NCBI GenBank assembly: GCA_022823465.1
Contig: JAJEHX010000005.1
Span: 62,001-126,000 of the forward strand
Reading direction: 5' to 3'
Length of the DNA: 64,000 nucleotides
Source: Candidatus Latescibacterota bacterium
GTDB lineage: Bacteria > JAAXHH01
Part shown: in pieces, positions 1 to 8,607 of the stretch
Position numbering within the stretch: position 1 is the stretch's first letter
How the letters are laid out: each line of letters starts with the position of its first letter
Notes under the pieces: generated by a model
Seen by the model: the letters and a program-made list of their open reading frames with translations, nothing else
Databases searched by the model: none
What the model was told of the DNA's origin: nothing
Program-made: the position numbers and the translations under genes

Positions 1-2406
1 GAGGCCGCGGGGACGGGCCTGGAGGGATCCTTTGTGGTGCGGGAGGACCTGTCCTATGTCATCCATCTGGTGGACTCGGACGACGCCGAAAACGACGATC
101 CGGTGGAATATTACGTCCGGGCGCTGCCGGACCGGGCGCCCAGGGTGGCCATCCTCGAACCGACGAGAGACACGCGGGTTTCCCCCGTTGACGAAGTCGC
201 GATCCGCGCCGAGGCCGTGGACGATTTCGGCCTTTCGTCCTTTTCCCTCAACTACGCGGTGAACGGCGGGGAGGAACAGGTCGTGGACCTGGGCGCGCAG
301 CAGGACGCATCCAGCCGCACGGTCTGGGAAGGGGAACACGTCGTCTACCTCGAAAACCTGTCGGTCCAGCCGGGCGATTTCGTCGCCTACTACGCGGCGG
401 CGGGTGATCGCAGGGGGGAAGCCGGAACGGCCGCGACCGATATTTACTTTATCGAGGTGAAGCCCTTTGATGAAACCTACCGGCAGGGCGAGGGCGGTGG
501 GGGCGGCGGAGGTGGCGGAGAAGGCAACGATGTGATGCAGACGAGACAGCTCTCCCGCAAGCAGAAGGAGATCATCTCGGCCACGTGGCGGGTAAAGAGG
601 ACCCTTGCGGGAAATCCGGAGACCGCGGTCGAAGAAGACCTCGAGGCGATTGCCGCGGTGCAGGACGATCTGCGCGGCCAGGCGGACGAGGCCCTTTCCT
701 TCATGCGATTCCTGGTCGGATTCTCCCAGGAAGCCATGAAAATGGTCGAAACGCTGGAACTGGCCCTCGGACCGATGGCGGACGCATCCCACGCACTGCG
801 CTCCGGGTCGATCGACGAGGCCCTGGTACACGAGCGTACGGCGCTCACATACCTGACGAGGCTCGACGCCCAGATGCGGGACTATACGGTGAACAGGGGC
901 CGCGGGATGGCTGGCCGTGCGCCGCTGGATCTGACCGACACCTCCGAACTCGAGTTGGAGGACGAAAGGAACAGGTACGAGCGTCCCGATCAGCCGGCCA
1001 TGGAACGTCAGCGAGAGCGGAGCATGGACGAGAACCATCAACGCATCCGCGACCTGTCCAGACGCCAGCAGCGGTTGAACGACCGCATGCGGCAACTGGC
1101 GGAATCGGAGGCGGAAGAACAGCAGGAAGCCGAGCGCCGCAGGGAACTGGACCGCCTCACCAGGTCGCAGCGGGAGCTCAGGCAGGAGACGGAAGAGATC
1201 GCCCGGTCGCTCTCCGGTTCCGGGACCGGCCCACGGGCAAGTAATCCGCGCTCGGGCTCGGCCGGTTCCTCGCTGGACCAGGCGGAACGGAAACTGCGTG
1301 AGAGTTCCGAGGCCATGGGCGAAACGGTCGAACAGTTGCGGCGCGACCGCCTCGAGCAAGCCGCGGAGGGCGGTTCCCAGGCCGCCCGGCGGTTGACCGA
1401 CGCGTCACGGCAGTTGCAGCGGGCACAGGGCGCGTCGCTGGAGCGCCTGGCGCGCGAAGCCGTGCGCCAGGCGGACCAGCTGGCTGCCCGGCAGGACCAA
1501 CTCGCGCGGAACGTCGGCGAATTGAAGGTTGAGCAGGATGGCGGGTTCGAGGGGATAAGGAACCGGCTGGACGCGATCGAAACACGGCGCGGCGGGTTGG
1601 ATGAAGCAGTGAAAGCGCAGCGCCTGGACCGCTTCGTACGCGAACGGTTGAGGAGCGTGGAAGTGGCAAAGGAAGAGATACGGACCGATCTGGAACGCCT
1701 GGGGCAGGATCTGGATTTCCTGGCCCGGCAATCGTCCCGGGAACAGCCCGAGACGGCGGAAGCGGCGGACAGAGCCCTCGACATGATCAGTGAGGACCGG
1801 CTGAATGAGCGGATCGAAGGTTCAAAGCGGCTGTTGAGACGGGACACCCTGGATCAGTCGGCCCGTGCGGAGGAAGAAATCTCCACCGCGCTGGACCGGT
1901 TGGCGGAACAGGTCCGCGCAGCCCGGGACAGGCTGATCACCCGGGACATGGACCACCTTGCGCAGACGCAGGAACGCACGCGGGACGCCATGACCGAATG
2001 GCAGAACCTCCAGCGGCGGTTGTACCGGCTGAACCGCGGAATTCCCGATCCCCAGTCCCTGGACGAGATTTCCCGAGACTACCAGCGACAGATGCAGCGC
2101 CTGCGGGATCTGTCCGGGCAGGTCCCCCAGATGTCCGGGGAAACCGGCCAGTTGCGGGACGACCTGGACCGTGCGCTCGCCCTGGGCAATGAACCCTGGA
2201 AGATCGACCGGGGGAAATGGAACGAACTCCACCTCAATCTGGCCCGCAGCCTCCGGGACTACTACGATGGGTTACGCGCGGAGGTCAGGGACATGCGCCG
2301 CAGGGAGCGCCTGTACCTGGCGCGGGAGGAGGAAGTGCCTCCGGAGTACCGGGACCTGGTGAACGATTACTTCGAACAGCTCTCCAAGGACGGGGACCGC
2401 AACTGA
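1..2406 (+). CDS. DUF4175-type large coiled-coil protein (5' truncated)
   Basis: The reading frame is open from base 1 with no stop, so the true start lies outside the window; 801 residues are visible. The first ~150 residues look like a beta-rich extracytoplasmic module (segments such as RAPRVAILEPTRDTRV and AVDDFGLSSFSLNYAV). A run of about nine glycines follows (around 495-522), then ~600 residues of Gln/Arg/Glu-rich coiled coil. This architecture matches DUF4175 proteins of Gemmatimonadota and proteobacteria, which carry N-terminal membrane segments that would lie upstream of this window. The molecular function of the family is not established. A deacetylase gene follows after 56 bases on the same strand, possibly co-transcribed. 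The family call rests on overall architecture only. Confidence 0.7.
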   Translation, partial: EAAGTGLEGSFVVREDLSYVIHLVDSDDAENDDPVEYYVRALPDRAPRVAILEPTRDTRVSPVDEVAIRAEAVDDFGLSSFSLNYAVNGGEEQVVDLGAQQDASSRTVWEGEHVVYLENLSVQPGDFVAYYAAAGDRRGEAGTAATDIYFIEVKPFDETYRQGEGGGGGGGGGEGNDVMQTRQLSRKQKEIISATWRVKRTLAGNPETAVEEDLEAIAAVQDDLRGQADEALSFMRFLVGFSQEAMKMVETLELALGPMADASHALRSGSIDEALVHERTALTYLTRLDAQMRDYTVNRGRGMAGRAPLDLTDTSELELEDERNRYERPDQPAMERQRERSMDENHQRIRDLSRRQQRLNDRMRQLAESEAEEQQEAERRRELDRLTRSQRELRQETEEIARSLSGSGTGPRASNPRSGSAGSSLDQAERKLRESSEAMGETVEQLRRDRLEQAAEGGSQAARRLTDASRQLQRAQGASLERLAREAVRQADQLAARQDQLARNVGELKVEQDGGFEGIRNRLDAIETRRGGLDEAVKAQRLDRFVRERLRSVEVAKEEIRTDLERLGQDLDFLARQSSREQPETAEAADRALDMISEDRLNERIEGSKRLLRRDTLDQSARAEEEISTALDRLAEQVRAARDRLITRDMDHLAQTQERTRDAMTEWQNLQRRLYRLNRGIPDPQSLDEISRDYQRQMQRLRDLSGQVPQMSGETGQLRDDLDRALALGNEPWKIDRGKWNELHLNLARSLRDYYDGLRAEVRDMRRRERLYLAREEEVPPEYRDLVNDYFEQLSKDGDRN

Positions 2407-2462
2407 AGGGCTATGGCCGAAGGCCCGGTTCCGGGAACCGGTGCCGCCCTCATTTCTACAAC

Positions 2463-3419
2463 ATGTCCACCGCGTTGATCACCCACCCCGACTTCCTGCT
2501 CCACGAAACCGGACCCTTCCATCCGGAACGGCCCGGGCGAATGACGGCCATTCTTTCCAGGCTCGGCCTGGATGGGGACGTCCCCGCGGCCGCGACGCCG
2601 GCCGGCCTGCGGTGCCTTTCACCGTCAGCCGCCGATGAGGCCTCGGTGAAGGCCGTACACGACGGGGCGTACGTCGATGCGGTCGCCGGGTGGTGCGAAC
2701 TGGGATACTCGAATCTGCCCACGGGCGACACGACCGTCTGCCCGGCGTCCGAGGCCGTGGCCCGACTGGCCGCCGGCGCGGGGATCCGGGCCGTGGACGC
2801 GGTGATGTCGGGGGAGGCGGACAGGGTCTTCTGCATTGCCCGTCCTCCCGGCCACCACGCGGAATCAGATCGGGGCATGGGCTTTTGCATCTACAACAAC
2901 GCGGCCATCGCGGCGAGGTACGCCCAGTCGCGTTTCGGGGTGGAACGCGTGGCCATCCTGGACTGGGACGTCCATCACGGCAACGGGACCCAGGAGATCT
3001 TCGAGGACGACCCTTCGGTGTACTACGTCAGCGTCCACCAATCGCCCCTGTACCCCTTTACCGGCGAGGAATGGGAAAAGGGAACGGGCGAAGGCGCGGG
3101 GTTCACGCTGAACGTCCCGGTTTCCGCGGGGTCCGGGGACGAGGTTTTCCTCGACGTGCTTAGCAGGCGGATCATTCCGGTCATCAGGGAATACCGGCCG
3201 GACCTCTTTGTCCTGTCGGCGGGGTTCGACGCCCACATGGACGATCCCCTTTCCGGTACCCTGGTCACCGACGCGGGATTTCAGGCCATGTCGCGCATCC
3301 TGCTGGATTTCGTGGCGGACGCCTGTGGCGGCCGCATGATATCGATGCTCGAAGGCGGCTATGACCTGGAGGCCCTGGCCCGGTGCGTCGCCGACCACGT
3401 TGACATGATGGCATCCTGA
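2463..3419 (+). CDS. Histone deacetylase / AcuC-family deacetylase
   Basis: A 318-residue zinc-dependent deacetylase of the HDAC/AcuC/AphA superfamily, which removes acetyl groups from lysines, polyamines or small amides. Family motifs are all present: the N-terminal HPERPGR, RPPGHHAE (active-site His pair), DWDVHHGNGTQEIF (zinc ligands Asp and His) and SAGFDAHMDDPL (zinc-ligand Asp). The length is typical for the bacterial family. I chose the ATG at 2463 because the product then starts like the family (MSTALITHPDFLLHETG); the longer open frame upstream overlaps the DUF4175 gene. A hairpin terminator follows at 3459-3483. The substrate cannot be read from the sequence. Confidence 0.9.
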   Translation: MSTALITHPDFLLHETGPFHPERPGRMTAILSRLGLDGDVPAAATPAGLRCLSPSAADEASVKAVHDGAYVDAVAGWCELGYSNLPTGDTTVCPASEAVARLAAGAGIRAVDAVMSGEADRVFCIARPPGHHAESDRGMGFCIYNNAAIAARYAQSRFGVERVAILDWDVHHGNGTQEIFEDDPSVYYVSVHQSPLYPFTGEEWEKGTGEGAGFTLNVPVSAGSGDEVFLDVLSRRIIPVIREYRPDLFVLSAGFDAHMDDPLSGTLVTDAGFQAMSRILLDFVADACGGRMISMLEGGYDLEALARCVADHVDMMAS

Positions 3420-3458
3420 AGATTACCGGGGATGCCGGCCGGGTTCCCCGGAATGACG

Positions 3459-3483
3459 GACCGCCTCCACGGGCGGTCGTTTT
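3459..3483 (+). terminator. Intrinsic terminator after the deacetylase gene
   Basis: A perfect 7-bp GC stem (GACCGCC / GGCGGTC) closes a 6-base loop and is followed by GTTTT. It lies 40 bases after the deacetylase stop and before the aldo/keto reductase gene, so it probably ends the first transcription unit. Confidence 0.6.
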
Positions 3484-3529
3484 GTGAAGCGGCGGGTTTA
3501 GCCGACGAAACCACACTGGAGATCAAACC

Positions 3530-4483
3530 GTGCGGTACAGAAGTCTGGGCAGGACCGGCTTAAGCGTTTCCGAGGTATCCCTGGGTACGGTTGAACTGGG
3601 CATGGAGTATGGGCTGAAGGAAGACGGTGCATCCAGCGTTCCGGCGGAGACCGACGCCAGGAACCTGCTGAACCGGGCGATCGACTCGGGGGTGAACTTC
3701 ATCGACACCGCGGCCCTGTACGGTAACAGCGAGGAGATCATCGGACGGGCCCTCAAAGGCCGCCGGTCCGAATACGTGCTTGCCACCAAGTGCATGCACC
3801 GGCTGGATGAAGGGCTCGATTACGCCGATTCGCGACGGAGCATAGCCGAGTCGATCGATCGGAGCCTTTTGAGGCTCCAGACGGACTACATCGACCTGCT
3901 CCAGGTGCACGGCAGGGACCTGCTCGACGTGGAACTGCGGATGATCCGGGACGGCGTGGTGATGGATGAGATGGAAAATGCCCGGAAGGCGGGCAAGATC
4001 CGGTTTACAGGGTACTCGTCCTACAGCGAAGAGGCCGCCCTGGCGGCCATCGAGGATGACCGCTGGGACACGCTGCAGTTTGCCTGCAACATCCTGGACC
4101 GCCGTTACCTGAAGCGTGTTATACCCGAGGCCTGCAAGCGTGGAGTCGGGATTGTCGTCCGTTCCGCCCTGCTGAAAGGGGCCCTTACCGACAAGAGCAG
4201 ATTCATGCCCGAAAGGCTGAAGCCGCTCGTAGACCACATCGATCGCCTGGTCGACGTGCAGGCGGCGACCCGTTACAGCCTGCCGGAATTGGCCCTGCGC
4301 TTCGTGCTGTCGATACCGGATATCTCTACGGTCATCGTGGGCGCGGACAGGCTGGAGTACCTGGAGCAAGCGGTTGCCGCGTCGGATGGCGAGGGGTTAA
4401 GTGAAGAAGTCCTCGTCAAGCTGGAGGATATGGCGCTTGACGATCCCTACCTGCTCAATCCGGGGAACTGGGGCATTCCCTGA
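3530..4483 (+). CDS. Aldo/keto reductase
   Basis: A 317-residue cytoplasmic NAD(P)H-dependent oxidoreductase with the (beta/alpha)8 aldo/keto reductase fold. The N-terminus MRYRSLGRTGLSVSEVSLGT is typical. The catalytic tetrad can be followed: Asp in NFIDTA, Tyr in ALYGNSEEIIGRAL, Lys in VLATKCMHR and His in IDLLQVHGRD. The C-terminal STVIVGADRLEYLEQ fits the cofactor-phosphate binding region. The start is GTG at 3530 with GGAG about 9 bases upstream. It is convergent with lexA across 73 bases. Substrate unknown; many such bacterial proteins act on sugars or small aldehydes. Confidence 0.9.
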   Translation: MRYRSLGRTGLSVSEVSLGTVELGMEYGLKEDGASSVPAETDARNLLNRAIDSGVNFIDTAALYGNSEEIIGRALKGRRSEYVLATKCMHRLDEGLDYADSRRSIAESIDRSLLRLQTDYIDLLQVHGRDLLDVELRMIRDGVVMDEMENARKAGKIRFTGYSSYSEEAALAAIEDDRWDTLQFACNILDRRYLKRVIPEACKRGVGIVVRSALLKGALTDKSRFMPERLKPLVDHIDRLVDVQAATRYSLPELALRFVLSIPDISTVIVGADRLEYLEQAVAASDGEGLSEEVLVKLEDMALDDPYLLNPGNWGIP

Positions 4484-4506
4484 TCATCTTATCTTATCGC
4501 AGACGG

Positions 4507-4528
4507 ATTCGATTCGTAATTCGATTCG
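4507..4528. repeat. Exact 10-bp direct repeat after the aldo/keto reductase stop
   Basis: ATTCGATTCG occurs at 4507-4516 and again at 4519-4528, separated by two bases (12-bp period). It lies 23 bases after the reductase stop, between that gene and the convergent lexA. It is one of several tandem duplications near stop codons in this window. Confidence 0.7.
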
Positions 4529-4556
4529 CAGGCGGATTTGACCGAAATACCCCGGT

Positions 4557-5174
4557 TCAACCCATTCTGCGGAAAAGTCCGACCACTTTGCCCACGATGG
4601 ATACCTCGTCGGCGATGATCGGTTCCATCGTCGGATGGGCGGGCACGAGTTCGAAGCGGTTGTCGCGGCGATAGAACCGCTTGACCGTGGCCTCGTCGTC
4701 CAGCATCGCGACCACCGTCTCACCAGGCTCGGCCACGGGCTGTTCCCGGACCAGGACGTAATCTCCGTCCTTGATGCCGTCTTCGATCATGCTGTCCCCT
4801 TGCACCTCGAGGGCGAAGATATTCCCGCCCTGCTTCACCATGCCGACCGGGAAGGTCATGTACTCCTCGACGTTCTCTTCGGCGAGGATCGGCAGCCCGG
4901 CGGCTACGCGGCCGAGGAGAGGGATCTGAACGACCTCGTCGGCACCCGCCGCGGGGGTATTCCTGGAACCCACGATTTCAATCGCGCGGGGCTTCATGGG
5001 ATCGCGCCGGATATGGCCTTTCTTCTCGATCGCGCGCAGGTGATCGTAGGCCGCGCGGGTACTTATTCCGAACTGTTGCGCGATCTCCCGGACGCTGGGC
5101 GGATACCCTATCCGACCGACTTTTTGACGTATATACTCATATACGTTCTGCTGCTTGGCCGTTAACGCCTTCAT
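4557..5174 (-). CDS. lexA: LexA repressor, self-cleaving SOS regulator
   Basis: A 205-residue transcriptional repressor of DNA-damage genes that cleaves itself when stimulated by RecA filaments. Residues 1-70 are a winged helix-turn-helix domain (QNVYEYIRQKVGRIGYPPSVREI). The Ala92-Gly93 cleavage site sits in GRVAAGLP. The serine/lysine dyad is Ser128 in GDSMIEDG and Lys165 in DEATVKRF. Length equals that of well-studied LexA proteins. The ATG at 5174 has GGGAG about 10 bases upstream. A good sigma70-like promoter lies at 5249-5277. I could not identify a known SOS-box consensus there, so the operator of this LexA is probably lineage-specific. Confidence 0.97.
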   Translation of the reverse strand: MKALTAKQQNVYEYIRQKVGRIGYPPSVREIAQQFGISTRAAYDHLRAIEKKGHIRRDPMKPRAIEIVGSRNTPAAGADEVVQIPLLGRVAAGLPILAEENVEEYMTFPVGMVKQGGNIFALEVQGDSMIEDGIKDGDYVLVREQPVAEPGETVVAMLDDEATVKRFYRRDNRFELVPAHPTMEPIIADEVSIVGKVVGLFRRMG

Positions 5175-5248
5175 AAGGTTGAACTCCCTAAAGCTCGCGG
5201 AGCTTCAAGCAGGGGTTATTGCCATGTTCCAAAGGGATATGTTTGGAC

Positions 5249-5277
5249 AATGTACACAACATATGGTTAGTCGTCAA
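5249..5277 (-). promoter_or_regulatory. Predicted sigma70 promoter of lexA
   Basis: On the minus strand TTGACG (5277-5272) is separated by exactly 17 bases from TACATT (5254-5249). The predicted start point is about 70 bases upstream of the lexA ATG. The region around the -10 holds the imperfect palindrome-like stretch TTGTGTACATTGT, which might be part of an autoregulatory site, but it matches no SOS box I know. Confidence 0.55.
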
Positions 5278-5422
5278 GAGAAAATAATCGCATACGCTAC
5301 GGACCCTTTCTATCCGGGCCTGACTCGTTCCTCGGGGGCGGCCTCAAAAATTACGTGTGCGTGAACCTGCGTCTGGCTTATATTGAATCGACCGTTCGTG
5401 GCAAGGAAAACAGGAGACCGCC

Positions 5423-5770
5423 ATGCCCGTCAATGAAATGATCCAGACCATGCTGGAGGAACTGCGCCAGATCGCCGATACCGAAGTGCACGTCGGCAAG
5501 CCGCTGCATATCGGGGATGCTTACGTGGTCCCGGTTTCCAGGCTTTCCCTGGGATTCGGCGCCGGGGGGTTCGGCGGCGAGGCCGATCAGAAGAGGGGGG
5601 CCGGCGGGGGCGTATCGGTCGAACCGGTCGCGTTTCTGGTCATCCAGCAGGACCGCGCGCAATTGCTGCACATGAATTCCCCCAGCAGTCCCATGGGCAA
5701 GTTGCTGGACATCATGCCGGACGTCATCGAGGAATTGAAGCGGTATACCAGGAAAGACGGCGATCAGTAG
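5423..5770 (+). CDS. GerW/YtfJ-family protein
   Basis: A 115-residue protein of the GerW (YtfJ) family. In Bacillus GerW is linked to spore germination, but homologues are widespread in non-sporulating bacteria and there their role is unknown. Typical features are the N-terminal MIQTMLEELRQIADTEVHVGKPL, a glycine-rich hinge (GFGAGGFGGEA) and VSVEPVAFLVI. The ATG at 5423 is preceded by CAGGAGA. The gene converges on the OPT transporter gene and their 3' ends overlap by 7 bases (5764-5770). Nothing nearby points to sporulation. Confidence 0.82.
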   Translation: MPVNEMIQTMLEELRQIADTEVHVGKPLHIGDAYVVPVSRLSLGFGAGGFGGEADQKRGAGGGVSVEPVAFLVIQQDRAQLLHMNSPSSPMGKLLDIMPDVIEELKRYTRKDGDQ

Positions 5771-7758
5771 ACCAGGGGCGCCACGGTCTTCGAGATCAGC
5801 GCGACGGCTACCGTAGCCATGCCCACCAGTCCCGTTCCGCAGGCGTATCCGGCCGCCAGGACCGGCGTGTACCGCATCCATTTCCGCCTGCCGAACTTCC
5901 TTTCCATGTAAAATCTTCCCAGCAACGCGCCCAGGAACTGGGGAATGAAGGCGTGGGGCACTGTTCCCACGCTGGCGATCACGCCGAAAATCAGCATGAC
6001 GGGAAGGTTGAAGGCCGCCAGAACGGCATAGGCCAGCACGCCGAAGGCGGCGCCGCCGATCATGTACGGGATCTTCAACGCTTCGATCAGGTAGCTGGAT
6101 TCGAAACCCGACCCGGCCGTGCTGGAGTACCACAGCGCCTGCATCGTGGCCTGTTGCTGCCAGAACTTCTGCGCATAGGGATAGGCCTGCGACGGTATGG
6201 GCGCGAGCCCCCATACGAAGTGCCAGAAAAGCAGACTGCAGACGAGCAGGACGGGGATCATGACCAGTTCGGCCTTCAGCACGCTCGTGAACCGGGTGCC
6301 GGTCAGCTCGACTTCGCGAAAGGCCTGGGCCTGACCCCCGTAGTTGAAGATGGGTATGGGCGCGAACCAGATGTCCACTCCCTTGTAGCCGCTCAGAATG
6401 AACGTGGCTTCCTTGATGAGGGGGAATTGCAGGTCTGCGCCCGTGATCGCCCGCAGACGGGCGCTCGCGTACGAGCTCAGCGGGGTATAGACGAACCCGT
6501 AGAAGACGAAGAAGAGGATCGGGAACCCGGGCACGAGGCGCCAGCTCAGGACGACGTAGCCCACCGTAAGGAGCAGGAAGGCGCCGAAGATCACGGATAT
6601 GGGGAAATCGCCCCTGCCGGGTGGCGTGGCATGCCGGGCGGATGAAGCGCCGTCCGGTCTTTCGCGCTTTGCGCCGTCCGCCCGTTTCCTGAGTCCGGCC
6701 AGGATGCTCCAACCTCCGATCAGCGCCACGGCGAAGCCCGTGCCGATGCGGACGCTCATCCAGAAATCGATATCGTTGACCAGCGTGGTCTGGATGGCGT
6801 CCATGCCCGGCGACCAGGTACGCAGGATATTCAAATCGTAGAGCACTGGGTTGAGGACCACGGTAAGCAGGGCGCCGATGGCGGAGCCGACCACGATCCA
6901 GAAGGGGAGCACGAAACCGGTCAGCACGGGGCCCAGGCCCAGTTCGACGGCCATGGCCGCGGCGGGGAGGATGTTCTCCGTGTTGCGGGTCAGGTCGGCG
7001 AAGGGGATGGGAATCAGCGTGATCGGCTCTGCAAGCAGCGCGCCCGTGACGGCCGGTATGCCGATGTAGAACGCGCCGAAGACGAGTCCCAGCATAGCCC
7101 CGATGCTGAATGCGCGCCAGCGCCACGATTCCTGTCCCGCGGAACTCTCCGCCAGGGCCGTGGCGCCCTCCGCCTGGATCGGCGCCAGGGGGAAGGGAAG
7201 CCGTTCCACGTCGGCCGTTACGCGGAAGAGTCCGTAGCCCAGCGTGAAGGCGCTCGCCCGGTTGAAGATGTGGAGCACGGCGATGAGCAGGATGGGCACC
7301 AGCCACTCCCCGTGCAGCAGCGTACGCAGGACGATGGCTTCGGAGTCCGCGCCGGGAGAGATCCAGGAGGGTATCTGGTCGTCGATGCCGAAGGCCCTGG
7401 CGCCGGGAGACTGGACGAAGTACTGGTACCAGATGAGCTGGGCGAAGGGGCCGCCGGACAGCGCCAGGCCCACGCCGGCGGTGAGGCTGGCCGCCACGTA
7501 GTACAGCATGTAGATTTCCTGGCGGCTGAGCGTGGTAAAGGACCGGCGCGCGACTTCGATGAACAGGATGATCGTGGTCCATTCCGCCGCGGGACCCAGG
7601 CTCTGGCCGGCGATCAGGTTCAGGTAGATCGACCCCGGGATCATGAAAAGCCCGAGGAAGACGATGCCGATGACCGTCTTTACGTTGAACCCTTCCTCGT
7701 AAACCTGAGGATGATCGGAAAAGGCGGAGACTGGCAGGTCGTCCTTGACGAGGGGCAT
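5764..7758 (-). CDS. OPT-family (oligopeptide transporter-like) membrane protein
   Basis: A 664-residue polytopic inner-membrane protein with about 14 hydrophobic segments. It is consistent with the OPT superfamily of proton-coupled peptide or metal-chelate transporters. Suggestive segments are LPFPLAPIQAEGATALAE, LTRNTENILPAAAMAVELGLGP and a C-terminal half beginning FPISVIFGAFLLLTVGY after a charged loop (about residues 365-400). The length fits the family. A lipoprotein gene ends 21 bases upstream, so the two are likely co-transcribed from the promoter at 8372-8400. Substrate unknown. The family call is by pattern; another large secondary transporter is possible. Confidence 0.68.
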   Translation of the reverse strand: MPLVKDDLPVSAFSDHPQVYEEGFNVKTVIGIVFLGLFMIPGSIYLNLIAGQSLGPAAEWTTIILFIEVARRSFTTLSRQEIYMLYYVAASLTAGVGLALSGGPFAQLIWYQYFVQSPGARAFGIDDQIPSWISPGADSEAIVLRTLLHGEWLVPILLIAVLHIFNRASAFTLGYGLFRVTADVERLPFPLAPIQAEGATALAESSAGQESWRWRAFSIGAMLGLVFGAFYIGIPAVTGALLAEPITLIPIPFADLTRNTENILPAAAMAVELGLGPVLTGFVLPFWIVVGSAIGALLTVVLNPVLYDLNILRTWSPGMDAIQTTLVNDIDFWMSVRIGTGFAVALIGGWSILAGLRKRADGAKRERPDGASSARHATPPGRGDFPISVIFGAFLLLTVGYVVLSWRLVPGFPILFFVFYGFVYTPLSSYASARLRAITGADLQFPLIKEATFILSGYKGVDIWFAPIPIFNYGGQAQAFREVELTGTRFTSVLKAELVMIPVLLVCSLLFWHFVWGLAPIPSQAYPYAQKFWQQQATMQALWYSSTAGSGFESSYLIEALKIPYMIGGAAFGVLAYAVLAAFNLPVMLIFGVIASVGTVPHAFIPQFLGALLGRFYMERKFGRRKWMRYTPVLAAGYACGTGLVGMATVAVALISKTVAPLVY

Positions 7759-7779
7759 GCCCGGGCTCTTGTGATGGGG

Positions 7780-8262
7780 TTACTCGTCCGCGGAGGACCG
7801 GTCGGCTGGCTGCTTGAGCCAGACGTCCGTGACGTTGAAGAACCGCCCGGAGGAGTGGCGGATGGTCTCGGAGGTGCGAACCAGCCTCAGACCGTCGAAT
7901 GTGAAATGGTCCTGGGATTGTCGGTCGTCGTTGGTCACGAAGAAAAACACGTCGTCCAGAACGCTCCAATGTCCGTGCCGGACACGGACCGTCGTGGAAT
8001 CCGCCACGACCGTCGTGTCGACCTGGCCGTACCGGCCGTCGGCGTTGAGGCGGAGGAGTCCAATTACCTGGGGGGGAACCAGCCTGAACCGTTCCTCTAC
8101 ACTGCCGGAATCCGTCGGTATGGTGGTGTTGACCGTCCGGCTTTCGAGATCGTAGCTTCCGACGAGGGGCCGGGCGATATCGCCCGGCCCGATGATGTCC
8201 TCGCTGCATCCCGCAACCAACGCGCTGAAGAGCACACCGTAGGTTAGGATCTGCTTGATCAA
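7780..8262 (-). CDS. Small predicted lipoprotein
   Basis: A 160-residue protein I do not recognise by family. I chose a TTG start at 8262 because GGAGAAGG precedes it by about 3 bases and the product then begins with a lipoprotein signal ending in the lipobox LVAGC (Cys around residue 17). The longer open frame upstream would bury this signal and would cross the promoter. The mature part is beta-rich with repeated VGSYDLESRTV and ADGRYGQVDTTV patterns, like small lipocalin-like lipoproteins. It precedes the OPT transporter gene, suggesting a periplasmic partner role, which is inference. Confidence 0.65.
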   Translation of the reverse strand: MIKQILTYGVLFSALVAGCSEDIIGPGDIARPLVGSYDLESRTVNTTIPTDSGSVEERFRLVPPQVIGLLRLNADGRYGQVDTTVVADSTTVRVRHGHWSVLDDVFFFVTNDDRQSQDHFTFDGLRLVRTSETIRHSSGRFFNVTDVWLKQPADRSSADE

Positions 8263-8371
8263 GGCCTTCTCCGGCGGGTGGACCACGGAATTGCGCAATG
8301 CCCGGTGCGTTCCGGGGGCGAATCGGACCGTTTCCGCGCGACCGGGTACGCCGACCCGGGAACGCTTCGAG

Positions 8372-8400
8372 ATTATAGGCAAGCCCCATGTGGACGTCAA
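8372..8400 (-). promoter_or_regulatory. Predicted sigma70 promoter of the lipoprotein-OPT unit
   Basis: On the minus strand TTGACG (8400-8395) is followed after 17 bases by a perfect TATAAT (8377-8372). It is the best -10 match in the window. The predicted transcript starts about 100 bases before the TTG start of the lipoprotein gene, which supports the shorter gene model. Confidence 0.65.
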
Positions 8401-8440
8401 GCGATTACGGGTCAGCCAAAGGGCATATTTCGCTTGACGT
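8394..8440. repeat. 10-bp inverted repeat joining two divergent -35 boxes
   Basis: ACGTCAAGCG (8394-8403) is the perfect reverse complement of CGCTTGACGT (8431-8440), with 27 bases between. Each arm contains the TTGACG -35 element of one of the two divergent promoters. This may simply reflect a shared -35 context or may be a regulator site. Confidence 0.7.
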
Positions 8441-8462
8441 TTGGCGTCCGCCGGATTAGAAG
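8434..8462 (+). promoter_or_regulatory. Predicted sigma70 promoter of the Gfo/Idh/MocA-DUF815 unit
   Basis: TTGACG (8434-8439), 17 bases, then TAGAAG (8457-8462). The -35 is good and the -10 is moderate. It points toward the oxidoreductase gene, whose ATG lies about 140 bases downstream. Confidence 0.45.
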
Positions 8463-8607
8463 TGTTGGGATTTATCCGCGAGATGCGCGCTGCCTTACGG
8501 CATCGGTTTTCGCGGCCGCCGGCCTTCGTTTCAGACAAAGACGACACGGCCCGGTACACGCCCTGATACTCTGGTATACGGCATCAGACGGGAGAAAAGA
8601 CAGTTCC

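Larger units (their letters stand above)
8263..8607. other. Divergent intergenic region with two facing promoters
   Basis: 345 bases between the lipoprotein gene (minus strand) and the Gfo/Idh/MocA gene (plus strand). It holds a minus-strand promoter (8372-8400), a plus-strand promoter (8434-8462) and a 10-bp inverted repeat spanning both -35 boxes (8394-8440). I see no coding potential that I trust; the open frames here are extensions or shadows. Confidence 0.6.

Noticed and set aside
5423-5770. Evidence of sporulation from the GerW-like gene
   Set aside because: GerW-like proteins are widespread in non-spore-formers and no other sporulation gene is present.
5378-8389. A 1003-codon open frame on the minus strand spanning the OPT gene region
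   Set aside because: It is Arg/Pro/His-rich, lacks any family pattern, overlaps the well-formed OPT gene in another frame and is a shadow of GC-rich codon use.
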